A DNA stretch of 56,720 nucleotides from Labilithrix sp. (GTDB lineage: Bacteria; Myxococcota_A; Polyangia; Polyangiales; Polyangiaceae): positions 1-56,720 of the forward strand of contig JAHBWC010000053.1 in assembly GCA_019637225.1 (NCBI GenBank). The letters run 5' to 3'. How positions within the stretch are numbered: the first letter of the stretch is position 1; the number at the start of each line of letters is the position of its first letter. The notes under the pieces are model-generated. The model searched no databases, was not told the origin of the DNA, and was given only the letters and a program-made list of their open reading frames with translations. The position numbers and the translations under genes were made by a program. Shown here in pieces: positions 37,142 through 45,210 of this stretch.

Positions 37142-37543
37142 GTGGCCGAACGTGCCCTCGTGGAGCTCCATCGCACCGCGATCGGCCGGAGCGCCGAGGA
37201 CCGCGCCGCCGAGCATGTCGTCCGCGAGGGCTTCCGCGTCCTCTGGCGCAACGTGCGGATCGGACCGCTCGAGATCGATCTCGTTGCGAAGAAGGACGAC
37301 CTCGTGATCATCGCCGAGGTGCGCTCGCGCGGCGCGGGCGCGTTCGCCGGTCCCCTCGCGAGCGTCACGTGGACGAAGCGCAAGATGCTCCTCCGCGCCG
37401 CGCGCGGACTCTGGCGGGGCCGGCTGAAGAAGATGCCGGACGTCCAGCGTGTCCGCATCGACGTGATCGCCATCACGTCGTCGCCCGACGGGCCGCCGCG
37501 CATCGAGTGGATCCGCGGCGCCGTCACCGAGGACATGCGCTGA
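37142..37543 (+). CDS. yraN: YraN / UPF0102 family protein
   Basis: 133 residues from GTG 37142. It belongs to the UPF0102 (YraN) family with a restriction-endonuclease-like fold; the cellular role is not settled. Family marks: GRSAEDRAAEHVVREGFRVL, then NVRIGPLEIDLVAKKDD, where the Asp of the usual GEID is kept but Gly-Glu is replaced by PLE, then IIAEVRSR (usual EVK) and a C-terminal RIDVIAI. The frame is open back to GTG 37058 but that codon and the TTG at 37082 fall in a terminator, so a start at 37142 or 37160 is preferred; no strong ribosome site is visible. Confidence 0.85.
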   Translation: MAERALVELHRTAIGRSAEDRAAEHVVREGFRVLWRNVRIGPLEIDLVAKKDDLVIIAEVRSRGAGAFAGPLASVTWTKRKMLLRAARGLWRGRLKKMPDVQRVRIDVIAITSSPDGPPRIEWIRGAVTEDMR

Positions 37544-37577
37544 AGGCCGCGCGAGCGCCGGCGCGCCCGAAAGCGCG

Positions 37578-37607
37578 AACGGCGGCGAGGGTCGCCTCGC
37601 CGCCGTT
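37578..37607. terminator. Bidirectional hairpin between convergent genes
   Basis: A perfect 13-bp stem with GTCG loop (AACGGCGGCGAGG at 37578-37590, its complement at 37595-37607) between the yraN stop (37543) and the stop of the HAMP gene (37642). No long T-run on either side. Confidence 0.65.
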
Positions 37608-37641
37608 CCGTGTCGTCGCTTCCGCCTCGCCGGCGCCGAGC

Positions 37642-38388
37642 CTACTTCTCGAGCGCCGCCTTCATCTCGTCGCGGACCTTGCCGATCTTCGCGATCGCGG
37701 CGTCGCTCGCGCCCGTCTCCTTCGCTTCCTTCATCGCGGCCTCGAGCTCCTCGACCTCGCCGGCCTGACGCGCCTTGAGCTTCTCGACCATCGCCGCGAA
37801 GACCTCGAAGAAGTCCTGCAGCTCGTCGCCCTTACGGAGCTTGCCCTGGAAGTTCAGCTTCCCGTCCCCGACCTGCCGGAGCAGCATCTTCATCTTGTAG
37901 ATCGGGCCGACGACCTTGTGCGTGAAGTAGATGCCGAGGAGACCGATGAGCGCGACGAGGAGCGTGAGGCCCGCGACGAGCGAGAGCATCATCGTCTGCT
38001 GCTGGCTCTTCGTCTTCGCGGCCTGCGCCTCGAGCGCGGCGTGCTTCTCTTGGAGCTGCTTGTCGAGCTCGTCGGCGCTCTTCGTGAAGGTCGCCGCGAG
38101 CTCGGGCGAGTCGGCGTACTGATCGTTGATCTGCATCTTCACGAGGTCGGAGTTCTTCTGACTCTCGCTGATGAGCGCGTCGCCCTGCGCGATGACCTTG
38201 TGGCTCTGCTCGGTGACCTCGCGGCTCGTCTGGTAGAGGAACACGCCCATCAACGCGCTGATCGCCAGCGCCACGAAGATGATGCGGCCCGTCCATTTGA
38301 GCTGGAACTTGGCGTCGAGAAGGTAGTTCTTGATGCTCCGCTTGTACTTGGGAGCAGCGGCGGGAGCGGGCTGTGCAGACGTGGTCAT
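37642..38388 (-). CDS. Two-TM HAMP-domain protein without an output domain
   Basis: 248 residues; GAGGTTT lies before ATG 38388. The cytoplasmic N-terminus is Ala/Pro-rich, TM1 at about 35-53 (IIFVALAISALMGVFLY), a periplasmic helical stretch of about 75 residues, TM2 at about 131-153 (LVAGLTLLVALIGLLGIYF), then a HAMP domain (THKVVGPIYKMKMLLRQVGDGKL and following helices) and a coiled-coil tail (EVEELEAAMKEAKETG). Sensor kinases and chemoreceptors carry such modules, but no kinase, cyclase or methyl-accepting part follows. It probably transmits a signal by protein contact. Its location between Glt genes is the only hint of purpose. It lies 58 bases downstream of the HEAT-repeat gene, so likely one unit. 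Confidence 0.8.
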   Translation of the reverse strand: MTTSAQPAPAAAPKYKRSIKNYLLDAKFQLKWTGRIIFVALAISALMGVFLYQTSREVTEQSHKVIAQGDALISESQKNSDLVKMQINDQYADSPELAATFTKSADELDKQLQEKHAALEAQAAKTKSQQQTMMLSLVAGLTLLVALIGLLGIYFTHKVVGPIYKMKMLLRQVGDGKLNFQGKLRKGDELQDFFEVFAAMVEKLKARQAGEVEELEAAMKEAKETGASDAAIAKIGKVRDEMKAALEK

Positions 38389-38446
38389 AGAAACCTCATC
38401 GACGGCGCGAAGACACGAGTCGGAGTCTTGCCGAGAGAAATACAAA

Positions 38447-39361
38447 TCATAGGAAAGCGCTCGCGTTTTGGGCGAATTGTTCGCTCGCCAAGCCCGCCGC
38501 GAGCTCGAGCAGCCGGTCCTCGGAGGCCTTGTCGCCGCTCGAGACCCCCTGCGCGGTCAGCGTCTTGTCGATGTTCCCGAGCAGCGACTTGTTCGGGTAG
38601 TTGAAGACGCCGATCTTCACCTTCACGCGGAGGTTGCCGTCGGCGTAGTCGAACCGATCGACCGCGAGCGCGAGGTAGAAGCCCTTCATCTTCCTCGACC
38701 GCATCACGTCGCGCGCCTTGTCCGGCGACTCGGTCGTGGGCGCGAGCTGGACGACGCCGGCGGCCTCGAGCTTCTGGCGGACGGAGGCGAGGACGATCCG
38801 CTCGACCTCGGTCTGCGCGCGTCCGGTCTGGTTCGCGACGGTCGAGAGCGAGATGTAGTACTTGGCGTTCGGGTTCTCCTTGGCCTGCTCGCCGCCGCCT
38901 CCGCCGCCGCCGTCGCCGCTCGACGCGATCGCCTCGATGGCGCGCGTGACGGCGATCTTCACCGCCTCGTTCGACTCGACGCGCTCGCGGTTCCGCAGGC
39001 ACTCGAGCGAGCGGCTGCGGCTGAGGCGCTTCAGCGCGACGGCCGCGGCCTGGCGGACGACGTCCTCGCGATCGCCGAGACCGCCGCAGAGCGGGTCGAC
39101 GGCGCCGTCTTCGTTCGACGCGCCGAGCGCGAGCGCGGCGCTCGTGCGAACGCGCGGGTCGCCGTCCCTCATCTTCTCCGAGAGGAAGCGCAGACGCGCC
39201 TCGTCGGCGCGCGCGACGCCGGGCGCGAGCACGATGAGCGCCGCGACGAGGAGCGAGGCGAGGAGAACGCCGCGCTCGAGGAGCGCGCGTCCCGCCCCTT
39301 GCAGGCCCACGCGTCTACGGGTCAAGAGCCCCGCCCACACTCCGCAAACGTTATCACGCAT
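38447..39361 (-). CDS. Secreted HEAT-repeat protein
   Basis: 304 residues. Signal or anchor at about 25-52 (GVLLASLLVAALIVLAPGVARA), two HEAT-type repeats at about 55-145 (RLRFLSEKMRDGDPRVRTSAALALG, DPLCGGLGDREDVVRQAAAVAL), a poly-Gly linker (about 150-156), and a C-terminal domain of alternating strands (KYYISLSTVANQTG, FYLALAVDRFDYADGNLRVKVKIGVFNY) of unknown fold. HEAT repeats generally bind proteins. The start is uncertain, since several codons precede the hydrophobic core. Upstream of, and likely in one unit with, the HAMP gene. Confidence 0.72.
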   Translation of the reverse strand: MRDNVCGVWAGLLTRRRVGLQGAGRALLERGVLLASLLVAALIVLAPGVARADEARLRFLSEKMRDGDPRVRTSAALALGASNEDGAVDPLCGGLGDREDVVRQAAAVALKRLSRSRSLECLRNRERVESNEAVKIAVTRAIEAIASSGDGGGGGGGEQAKENPNAKYYISLSTVANQTGRAQTEVERIVLASVRQKLEAAGVVQLAPTTESPDKARDVMRSRKMKGFYLALAVDRFDYADGNLRVKVKIGVFNYPNKSLLGNIDKTLTAQGVSSGDKASEDRLLELAAGLASEQFAQNASAFL

Positions 39362-39539
39362 TGACCACGCCTCCGGAACCGCTTTTCGTTAGCCTCGAGG
39401 GGTCGGCCGAGAGGCCAGAAAGATCGACGGGCTCCCAAGCCAAATAGTCACCGCGAGCTCTCATCTGTTCCGCGCCCATTCGGGGGACAGACCCTGGTTC
39501 CAACGAGCCAGCGTATCGAACCCAGAACCTTCGCAACAC

Positions 39540-41507
39540 GTGATCTTCCACGCCTCGAACCGATCGCTCCCACGCTTGCCGATCACGGCGCTCGTCGGGA
39601 TCGTCTTCATCCTGGCGTCGCTGTGGCATGCGCCGCGCGCCGACGCGGCGCCGCTGAGGGTGCGGGTGCGCGGAGCGGCGAAGCTGAGCGCACGGGCGTC
39701 GCGCCACGTGGCTCCGGTCGACGTGCGCGGAGCGGCCGAAGGCGGGAGCCCGCCCGCGCCCGGCACGAACGAGCTGCTCCTCAGCGGCTCGCTCACCGAC
39801 GACGCCGGCGAGCCGCTGGCGCTCCAGCGGGTCGTCATCCGCGTCACGAAGGAGGCCGACCCGCACGACGCGAGGACCGCGGCGGGCATCGCCGGAGCGC
39901 GCGGGTGCGATAGAGCCGCAGATCCGACTCCAGGCGCCCCATCTGGAGCACGTCGGGGACCGACGGCGTGGGGCGTCGCCGTCTCCGGTCCCACCGACGC
40001 CCCCGAGGTCACCGCGACCACCGACGAGGAGGGGCGCTTCTGCTTTCGGGCGCGGCTCGATCCCGATCGTTACAAGGCGAACCTCGTCTACACCCCGCCC
40101 GCGACGCAGGCGCTCGTCGACGGCATCGAGCGCGAGATCGCGTTCGATCTCTCGCGCCGCGGCCTCGCCCTCCGCTTCGATCCGACGCCGAGGGTCGTCC
40201 AGCTCGACACGCCGCAGGCGACCATCGAGGCGGTCGCGATCGTCGACGACGACGGCGACCCACGCGTCGCGCCTGCGCTCGGCCTCGTCCTCGGCAACGA
40301 GAAGGAGGAGCTGGCGCGCGCCGTGACCGACGCCGCCGGCCGCGCGCGCTTCGTCCTCCCCGGCGCCAAGCTCGGCGCTCCGGGGCCCGGCGAGCTGCGC
40401 GTCTCGTTCGCCGGAGACGGCGAGACCGCGCGCGCCTCGCACAGCGAAGACGTCGAGCGCCACGTGAAGGTCGTCGTGAAGGTCCCCGCGGCCGACCGAG
40501 GCGCGCTCGAAGCGGCGGTGCCCGAGGACGGGATCGCGTTGCTCGCCGAGGTCCACTCGACCCTCGACGCTCCGGACGCCGGCGGTGAAGCGCTCGGTCC
40601 CCTCTCCGAGGGATCCGTCGAGGCGCGCATCGGCGACGTGGTCGTCGGCGCGGCGCCCGTCGAGCGCGGGATCGCGCGGCTCCTCTTGACGTTCACAGCC
40701 CAGGGCAGCGAGGCGCTCGTCCGCCTCCGCTACGTCCCCGCGTCGCCGTGGTACGAGCCGCTCGGCGAGCCGGTCGTCCGCTTGCCGATCCGCGGTCCCA
40801 GCCTCTGGTCGAAGGCGCCGATCCTCCTCGCGGGGCTCGCCGTCCTCGCGTTCTTCCTCGTCGGACGCGTCTCGGGGCAGAAGAGCAAGCCGGAGCCGGC
40901 CCCCGCGAAGGCGAACGGCGAAGCGCGCGACGCGAAGCCGGGCGTCGCGCTCGTGCGTCCCGCCGAGCGCGGCGCGGAGGGCTGGACCGGGCGGGTCGTC
41001 GACACGCACGAGGGCACGCCCGTCGGCCGCGCGCGCGTCTGGATCGAGCGCGGCACGTTCGAGGGCCGCGCGGTGCTCACGAGCGTCGAGACCGACGCCG
41101 ACGGGCGCTTCACCCTCCCGGGGATCGGCGCGGTCGCCGGCGACGAGAGCCTGGGCGCCGAGGGGCGCCTCCACGCGCGGCTCTCGCAGGACCTCCCTCC
41201 GCCGGGCGAGATCGCGATCGCGCTCGCGCAGCGCCGGCGCGCGATGCTCGCTCGGCTCGTGACGTGGGCGCGACGACGGGGGCCGCCGTTCGACACGCGG
41301 CCCGAGCCGACGCCGGGCCACGTCCGGAGGGCCGCGGCGGCCGAGCGGGCGACCGCCCGATGGGCCGAGGCGGTCGAGCGCGCGGCGTTCGGGCCGGGCG
41401 ACGTCGACGCGCGCGCGGAGCAAGAGGTCGACCAGCTCGCTCCCGAGGACGGGCCAGAGCCGGCGAGAGCCCCGAACGACGCCCGCCCGCGCCCCCGCGA
41501 CCGCTGA
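39540..41507 (+). CDS. Anchored protein with carboxypeptidase-regulatory-like domains
   Basis: 655 residues from GTG 39540, which gives a good signal (LPITALVGIVFILASLWHAPRADA). Beta-rich segments resemble bacterial Ig-like and carboxypeptidase-regulatory-like (transthyretin-type) folds: LLLSGSLTDDAGEPLALQRVVIRV, TDEEGRFCFRARLDPDRY, DAAGRARFVLPG, and, after the membrane, GRVVDTHEGTPVGRARVWIERG with TDADGRFTLPGIG. A transmembrane helix lies at about 425-443 (ILLAGLAVLAFFLVGRV). The C-terminal 100 residues are Arg/Ala-rich and charged. Probably an inner-membrane protein with large domains on both sides. Function unknown. No Shine-Dalgarno is visible. It is divergent from the HEAT gene and 169 bases upstream of ftsY. 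Confidence 0.7.
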   Translation: MIFHASNRSLPRLPITALVGIVFILASLWHAPRADAAPLRVRVRGAAKLSARASRHVAPVDVRGAAEGGSPPAPGTNELLLSGSLTDDAGEPLALQRVVIRVTKEADPHDARTAAGIAGARGCDRAADPTPGAPSGARRGPTAWGVAVSGPTDAPEVTATTDEEGRFCFRARLDPDRYKANLVYTPPATQALVDGIEREIAFDLSRRGLALRFDPTPRVVQLDTPQATIEAVAIVDDDGDPRVAPALGLVLGNEKEELARAVTDAAGRARFVLPGAKLGAPGPGELRVSFAGDGETARASHSEDVERHVKVVVKVPAADRGALEAAVPEDGIALLAEVHSTLDAPDAGGEALGPLSEGSVEARIGDVVVGAAPVERGIARLLLTFTAQGSEALVRLRYVPASPWYEPLGEPVVRLPIRGPSLWSKAPILLAGLAVLAFFLVGRVSGQKSKPEPAPAKANGEARDAKPGVALVRPAERGAEGWTGRVVDTHEGTPVGRARVWIERGTFEGRAVLTSVETDADGRFTLPGIGAVAGDESLGAEGRLHARLSQDLPPPGEIAIALAQRRRAMLARLVTWARRRGPPFDTRPEPTPGHVRRAAAAERATARWAEAVERAAFGPGDVDARAEQEVDQLAPEDGPEPARAPNDARPRPRDR

Positions 41508-41634
41508 GGCGAGGCCGCCGAGGCCTCCTCCACGGAAGAGCCTCTCCGGGCCGAACCCTGCGCCCCGAGCCCGCGGACGCCACGCACGCCGCCCACCGGC
41601 GCGGGGTCGAGCAGGTCCGATCGGTCGAGCGGCG

Positions 41635-41664
41635 TTGACGCGGCGTGGTCCCGCTCCTTATAAG
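41635..41664 (+). promoter_or_regulatory. Strong sigma-70-type promoter of ftsY overlapping its ribosome site
   Basis: TTGACG (41635-41640), 18-base spacer, TATAAG (41659-41664). Transcription would begin near 41671, only about six bases before ATG 41677, while the Shine-Dalgarno-like AAGAGG (41662-41667) overlaps the -10. Confidence 0.55.
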
Positions 41665-41676
41665 AGGCGACCCTCG

Positions 41677-42903
41677 ATGGACAACCTGCCTATCGTCATC
41701 GGCGTCGTCGTCGTGGTCGCGCTGCTCGCCTACTTCCTCTTCTTCCGGAAGAAGGCGCTGCCGGAGCCCGCTCCGAGGCGGCCGGAAGCGACGCCCGCGC
41801 CCGCACCGACGCCGAAGGCTCCGGCGCTCGAGGAGAAGCCCAAGGTCAAGGCTCCCGCCGCTCCGGCGCCCGAGGTCGAGGCTCCGGCCGAGGCCGAGGC
41901 TCCCGCGGAGGCCGAGTCCGCCCCCGAGATCGTCGCGCCGTCCGCCGAGCCCCCGCCGGTGGTGTCGAAGAAGGACGTCGCCGGCCTCCGCAAGGGCCTC
42001 GCGGCGACCCGCGGCGGCTTCATGGCGCGTCTCAAAGCGCTTTTCACGGGCAAGAAAGAGATCGACCCGGCCATCCTCGAACAGCTGGAGGAGGTCATGC
42101 TCACGAGCGACGTCGGCGTGAAGACCACGCAGGCGATCCTCGAGCGCCTGCGCGATCGGATGAACAAGAGCGAGCTCGCCGACACCGACGCCGTCTGGGC
42201 CGCGCTCCGGGCGGAGGCCACGCGCATCCTCTCGCTCCCCGCCCCCGCGGCGAAGCAGGGCCGAAAGCCGCTCGTGGTGCTCATGGTGGGCGTGAACGGG
42301 GTCGGAAAGACGACGACCATCGGCAAGCTCGCCACGAAGTGGAACGCCGACGGAAAGAACGTCATGCTCGCGGCGGGCGACACCTTCCGCGCGGCCGCCG
42401 TGCAGCAGCTCGAGGTCTGGGGCAAGCGCGTCGGGGCCGAGGTCGTGAAGGGCAAAGAGGGCGCGGATCCGGGCGCCGTCGCCTTCGAGGCCACCAAGAA
42501 GTCCGTCGACGCGCAGGCCGACATCCTCCTCGTCGACACGGCCGGTCGCCTTCACACGAAGGTGAACCTGATGGACGAGATCAAGAAGGTCAAAAAGACC
42601 ATCGGCAAGGCGCTCGACGGCGCCCCGCACGAGACGCTCCTCGTGATCGACGCGACGACCGGACAGAACGCGCTCACGCAGGCGGCCCTCTTCAAGGAGG
42701 CCCTCGAGCTGACCGGGCTGATCCTGACCAAGCTCGATGGCACCGCCAAGGGCGGCGTCGTCCTCGGTGTCTGCGACGAGCTCAAGGTCCCGGTCCGTTA
42801 CATCGGCCTCGGCGAGCGCGCCGAGGACCTCCGCGAGTTCGTCGCCGCCGACTTCGTCGAGGCGCTCTTCGGTAAGGACGACGACGAGGCCGCCGCGGCC
42901 TGA
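41677..42903 (+). CDS. ftsY: Signal recognition particle receptor FtsY
   Basis: 408 residues. GTPase that docks the signal recognition particle and nascent chains at the inner membrane. An N-terminal transmembrane helix (about 5-22, IVIGVVVVVALLAYFLFF) replaces the amphipathic anchor of E. coli FtsY; an Ala/Glu/Pro-rich linker (about 25-105) stands for the A domain. The NG core follows with G1 GVNGVGKTTTIGKL (about 206), GDTFRAAAVQQL, G3 DTAGRLH, G4 TKLDGTAKGG and the C-terminal GLGERAEDLREF. Complete and ordinary otherwise. Its position just upstream of the gltB/gltA pair is probably incidental. Confidence 0.97.
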   Translation: MDNLPIVIGVVVVVALLAYFLFFRKKALPEPAPRRPEATPAPAPTPKAPALEEKPKVKAPAAPAPEVEAPAEAEAPAEAESAPEIVAPSAEPPPVVSKKDVAGLRKGLAATRGGFMARLKALFTGKKEIDPAILEQLEEVMLTSDVGVKTTQAILERLRDRMNKSELADTDAVWAALRAEATRILSLPAPAAKQGRKPLVVLMVGVNGVGKTTTIGKLATKWNADGKNVMLAAGDTFRAAAVQQLEVWGKRVGAEVVKGKEGADPGAVAFEATKKSVDAQADILLVDTAGRLHTKVNLMDEIKKVKKTIGKALDGAPHETLLVIDATTGQNALTQAALFKEALELTGLILTKLDGTAKGGVVLGVCDELKVPVRYIGLGERAEDLREFVAADFVEALFGKDDDEAAAA

Positions 42904-42952
42904 TCCGGGAATGTGCAGGATGCACGAAGGCACGCTTAGACTGGCAGTGCAC

Positions 42953-42976
42953 CGCTCGTGTGACGTCACACGAGCG
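42953..42976. repeat. Perfect 24-base palindrome
   Basis: Two 12-base arms with no spacer, left arm CGCTCGTGTGAC. It lies 50 bases past the ftsY stop and about 230 bases before gltB. It can form a 10-bp stem with a 4-base loop (possible ftsY terminator, no T-run) or serve as a dimer-binding operator. Confidence 0.9.
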
Positions 42977-43083
42977 TCGTCTCGAAGGCGTCACGCCAAG
43001 GCTTCGTAGTCGCCTCGAACGAAGCTTCTGCCGAAGCTTCGACCGCGGGTGAGAGGTACTTGGGGATCTCCCCCAAATTGAGA

Positions 43084-43113
43084 TTGCTCGGCTAAAAAGA
43101 TCCGTGTTATCGT
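43084..43113 (+). promoter_or_regulatory. Candidate promoter of gltB-gltA
   Basis: TTGCTC (43084-43089), 18-base spacer, extended -10 TGT-TATCGT (43105-43113). An inverted repeat TTGGGG/CCCCAA (43060-43076) ends eight bases before the -35 and could bind a regulator. Leader of about 88 bases. Confidence 0.4.
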
Positions 43114-43207
43114 GCCGCGCAACTCTGCAGTACCCCTGATTCCTCAATTTTTCTCACGTGTTGCAGGCCCGAATGTTCATGCGGCCAGGATGTGGAAGGG
43201 GTTCTTG

Positions 43208-44188
43208 ATGAAGCACGCTCGATGCTGGCTCCTCGCGGTGGTGGCCCTGTTGCTGCTGCCACAGGCTGCATTTGCGCAGCCGAAGAAGCCCGCTGGAGGC
43301 GGCAAGCCTCCTCCCACAGCACCCGCTCCGGCACCCGCCGGCGGCGACATCGAAATCGACGACCCGAACACGCCGGCTCCCGAGGAGCCGACGGAGCCCC
43401 CGCCGCCCAGCGGCGACACTGGGGGTGGTGGCGGGATCTGCGAGATCGATCCCACAGCCTGCCCCAAGCAGGGTGACATCAAGAAGCTGGCGGAACGCCC
43501 GGTCAAGGCCGACGTCTACGCCGTGCAGCAGATCTACGCGCTGCGCCGTGGCCGCTTCGAGATCAACCCGTACTGGAGCCAGAGCCTCAACGACCAGTTC
43601 GTGAGCCACCCGGGCCCCGGCCTCGCGGTGAACTACTACCTCACGAACGTCCTCGCGGTCGGCGTGAACGGCACCTACTACCAGCCGTTCAACTCGGACG
43701 CGGACTTCAACTTCGAGAACCGCCGCGCGACGCGTATCGCCGTCCCGCTGACGGAGTACCTCGGCGGCTACGCGGTGAACTTCACGTACGTCCCGATGTA
43801 CGGCAAGTTCTCGGGCTTCAGCCAGTTCATCTTCCACTACGACGGTTACCTCGTCGGCGGCGTCGGCGGCCTCTTCACGCGCCCCATCCCCGTCATCGAT
43901 CCGGACAACCGCAAGTTCGACTTCGAGCACCGCATCGCCTTCAACCTGGGCTTCGGGCTCCGCATCTTCCTGAACCGCTGGTTCGCGGTGACCGGCGAGA
44001 TCCGCAACTACATCTACGTCGAGCACCTCGAGAACACCGAGGTCGCGGCCAACCAGGCAGCGGCGCAGAACCCCAATGACCCGGCGTCGCCTTGGATCAA
44101 GGAGAAGCCGCTGACCGTCAACGTCCAGGCCCAGGTCGGCATCAGCATGTTCTTGCCGTTCAGCTGGGAATACAGGTTGCCCAAGTGA
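43208..44188 (+). CDS. gltB: Outer-membrane beta-barrel protein, GltB-like
   Basis: 326 residues; AAGGGG (43195-43200) supports ATG 43208 over 43190. Signal peptide (CWLLAVVALLLLPQAAFAQ), then a Pro/Gly-rich mature N-terminus with a Cys pair (GICEIDPTACPKQ), then alternating beta strands of an outer-membrane barrel (GRFEINPYWSQSLNDQFVSHPG, GLAVNYYLTNVLAVGVNGTYY, YAVNFTYVPMYGKFSGF, FRIF-type strand GLRIFLNRWFAVTGEIRNYIY) ending near the C-terminus in FLPFSWEYRLPK. It fits the Myxococcota outer-membrane barrel family that contains GltA and GltB (NfsA/NfsB in the spore-coat system). The pair order, barrel type and nearby Glt genes support gltB. It is followed by the gltA-like gene after 29 bases. 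Confidence 0.75.
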   Translation: MKHARCWLLAVVALLLLPQAAFAQPKKPAGGGKPPPTAPAPAPAGGDIEIDDPNTPAPEEPTEPPPPSGDTGGGGGICEIDPTACPKQGDIKKLAERPVKADVYAVQQIYALRRGRFEINPYWSQSLNDQFVSHPGPGLAVNYYLTNVLAVGVNGTYYQPFNSDADFNFENRRATRIAVPLTEYLGGYAVNFTYVPMYGKFSGFSQFIFHYDGYLVGGVGGLFTRPIPVIDPDNRKFDFEHRIAFNLGFGLRIFLNRWFAVTGEIRNYIYVEHLENTEVAANQAAAQNPNDPASPWIKEKPLTVNVQAQVGISMFLPFSWEYRLPK

Positions 44189-44217
44189 TCTCCTCGAACC
44201 GGCACCAAGGACGAACC

Positions 44218-45075
44218 ATGAAGCAAAGCTTCAAGCTCGCTCTGGCGGCAGCGGCACTCGCGACCGGCGTTGCCGCCGCGCCCGAGACCGCCCACGCTCA
44301 GGAGATCCAGATCACGGGCCCGCTCGCGGGCGCGCCCGCGGTGCGCAAGCTCCGCCTCTATCGTGAGGGCCGCGCAGAGCTCGCGCTCGGCGGCGGCTTC
44401 ACGCTCCTCGACGAGTACAAGCGCACGATCTTCATCTCGGGTCGGCTCCAGTACAACGTCTTCGACTGGCTCGGCATCGGCGTGTTCGGCGGCTTCTCCC
44501 CGGAGGCGCTGAGCCTGAACACCGACCTCACCGACCGCATCGAGTCGACGCCCGCGCCGCGTAACCAGCGCACGGCGGTCAACCTCCCCGGCACGGTCGG
44601 ACAGCCGAAGTACGAGGCGCAGACCGGCAAGCTCGGGTGGATGGCGACGCCGCAGGTCACCTTCAGCCCCTTCCGCGGCAAGCTGGCCCTCTTCCAGAAG
44701 CTCTTCGTCGACACCGACCTCTACCTCCACGGCGGCGTCGCGTTCGTCGGCGTGAAGGAGCGCGGCGACTGCGGCGGGCCGGGCAAGCCGTGCACCGCGG
44801 CCGCGAGCTTCCAGCAGGTCGACCGCGTCGCCGTGGCGCCGTCGTTCGGCCTCGGGCTCACGCTCTACCCGTCGAACTTCGTGAGCATCAACTTCGAGTA
44901 CCGCGCCTTCCCGTTCTCGTGGAACCGCGGCGGCTTCGACTCGCGAGGCAGCGGCCCGGACGCGTCCTTCCCGGACAACCGGATCGACTCCGAGGACCGC
45001 ACGTTCAAGTTCAACCAGATGATCTTCGTCGCGGCCGGCTTCCACTTGCCGACCTCGCCGAAGGTCAGCGAATAG
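44218..45075 (+). CDS. gltA: Outer-membrane beta-barrel protein, GltA-like
   Basis: 285 residues; AAGGACG precedes ATG 44218. Signal peptide to about residue 28 (ETAHAQ). The mature chain is beta-barrel-like throughout: RAELALGGGFTLLDEYKRTIF, GRLQYNVFDWLGIGVFGGFS, MATPQVTFSPFRGKLALFQK, LFVDTDLYLHGGVAFVGV, and the last strands VSINFEYRAFPFSWNRGGFD and FKFNQMIFVAAGFHLP. Two Cys (GDCGGPGKPC) sit in a probable surface loop. Same family as the gene before it, with low identity. In M. xanthus GltA and GltB form outer-membrane parts of the gliding complex. Which of the two genes is A and which is B is inferred from order only. Confidence 0.75.
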   Translation: MKQSFKLALAAAALATGVAAAPETAHAQEIQITGPLAGAPAVRKLRLYREGRAELALGGGFTLLDEYKRTIFISGRLQYNVFDWLGIGVFGGFSPEALSLNTDLTDRIESTPAPRNQRTAVNLPGTVGQPKYEAQTGKLGWMATPQVTFSPFRGKLALFQKLFVDTDLYLHGGVAFVGVKERGDCGGPGKPCTAAASFQQVDRVAVAPSFGLGLTLYPSNFVSINFEYRAFPFSWNRGGFDSRGSGPDASFPDNRIDSEDRTFKFNQMIFVAAGFHLPTSPKVSE

Positions 45076-45106
45076 CCTCGAACCGCCTCCCTCGAGGCGT
45101 GGCAAG

Positions 45107-45138
45107 CTGGCGCGGCCGCAAACCTGCGGGCGCGCCAG
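45107..45138. terminator. Terminator-like hairpin after gltA
   Basis: CTGGCGCG pairs with CGCGCCAG and an inner CCGCA with TGCGG, separated by one G-G mismatch, loop AACC. Thirteen base pairs, no T-run. It lies 32 bases past the gltA stop and 73 before the next start. Confidence 0.5.
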
Positions 45139-45210
45139 TGTGCTGTTGAGGCTCGGGACGCGGGCCCGTAACGTGTAGGTGCGCGGACCTTCCGCATCCG
45201 CGACGCCGCG

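Larger units (their letters stand above)
42904..43207. other. Intergenic region between ftsY and gltB with palindromes and a promoter
   Basis: 304 bases without a gene. Contents in order: the 24-base perfect palindrome (42953-42976), two copies of GAAGCTTC (43021-43028 and 43033-43040, 12 bases apart), an inverted repeat TTGGGG/CCCCAA (43060-43076) and a promoter-like pair (43084-43113). Markedly more A+T-rich near 43070-43160 than the coding regions. Confidence 0.6.
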
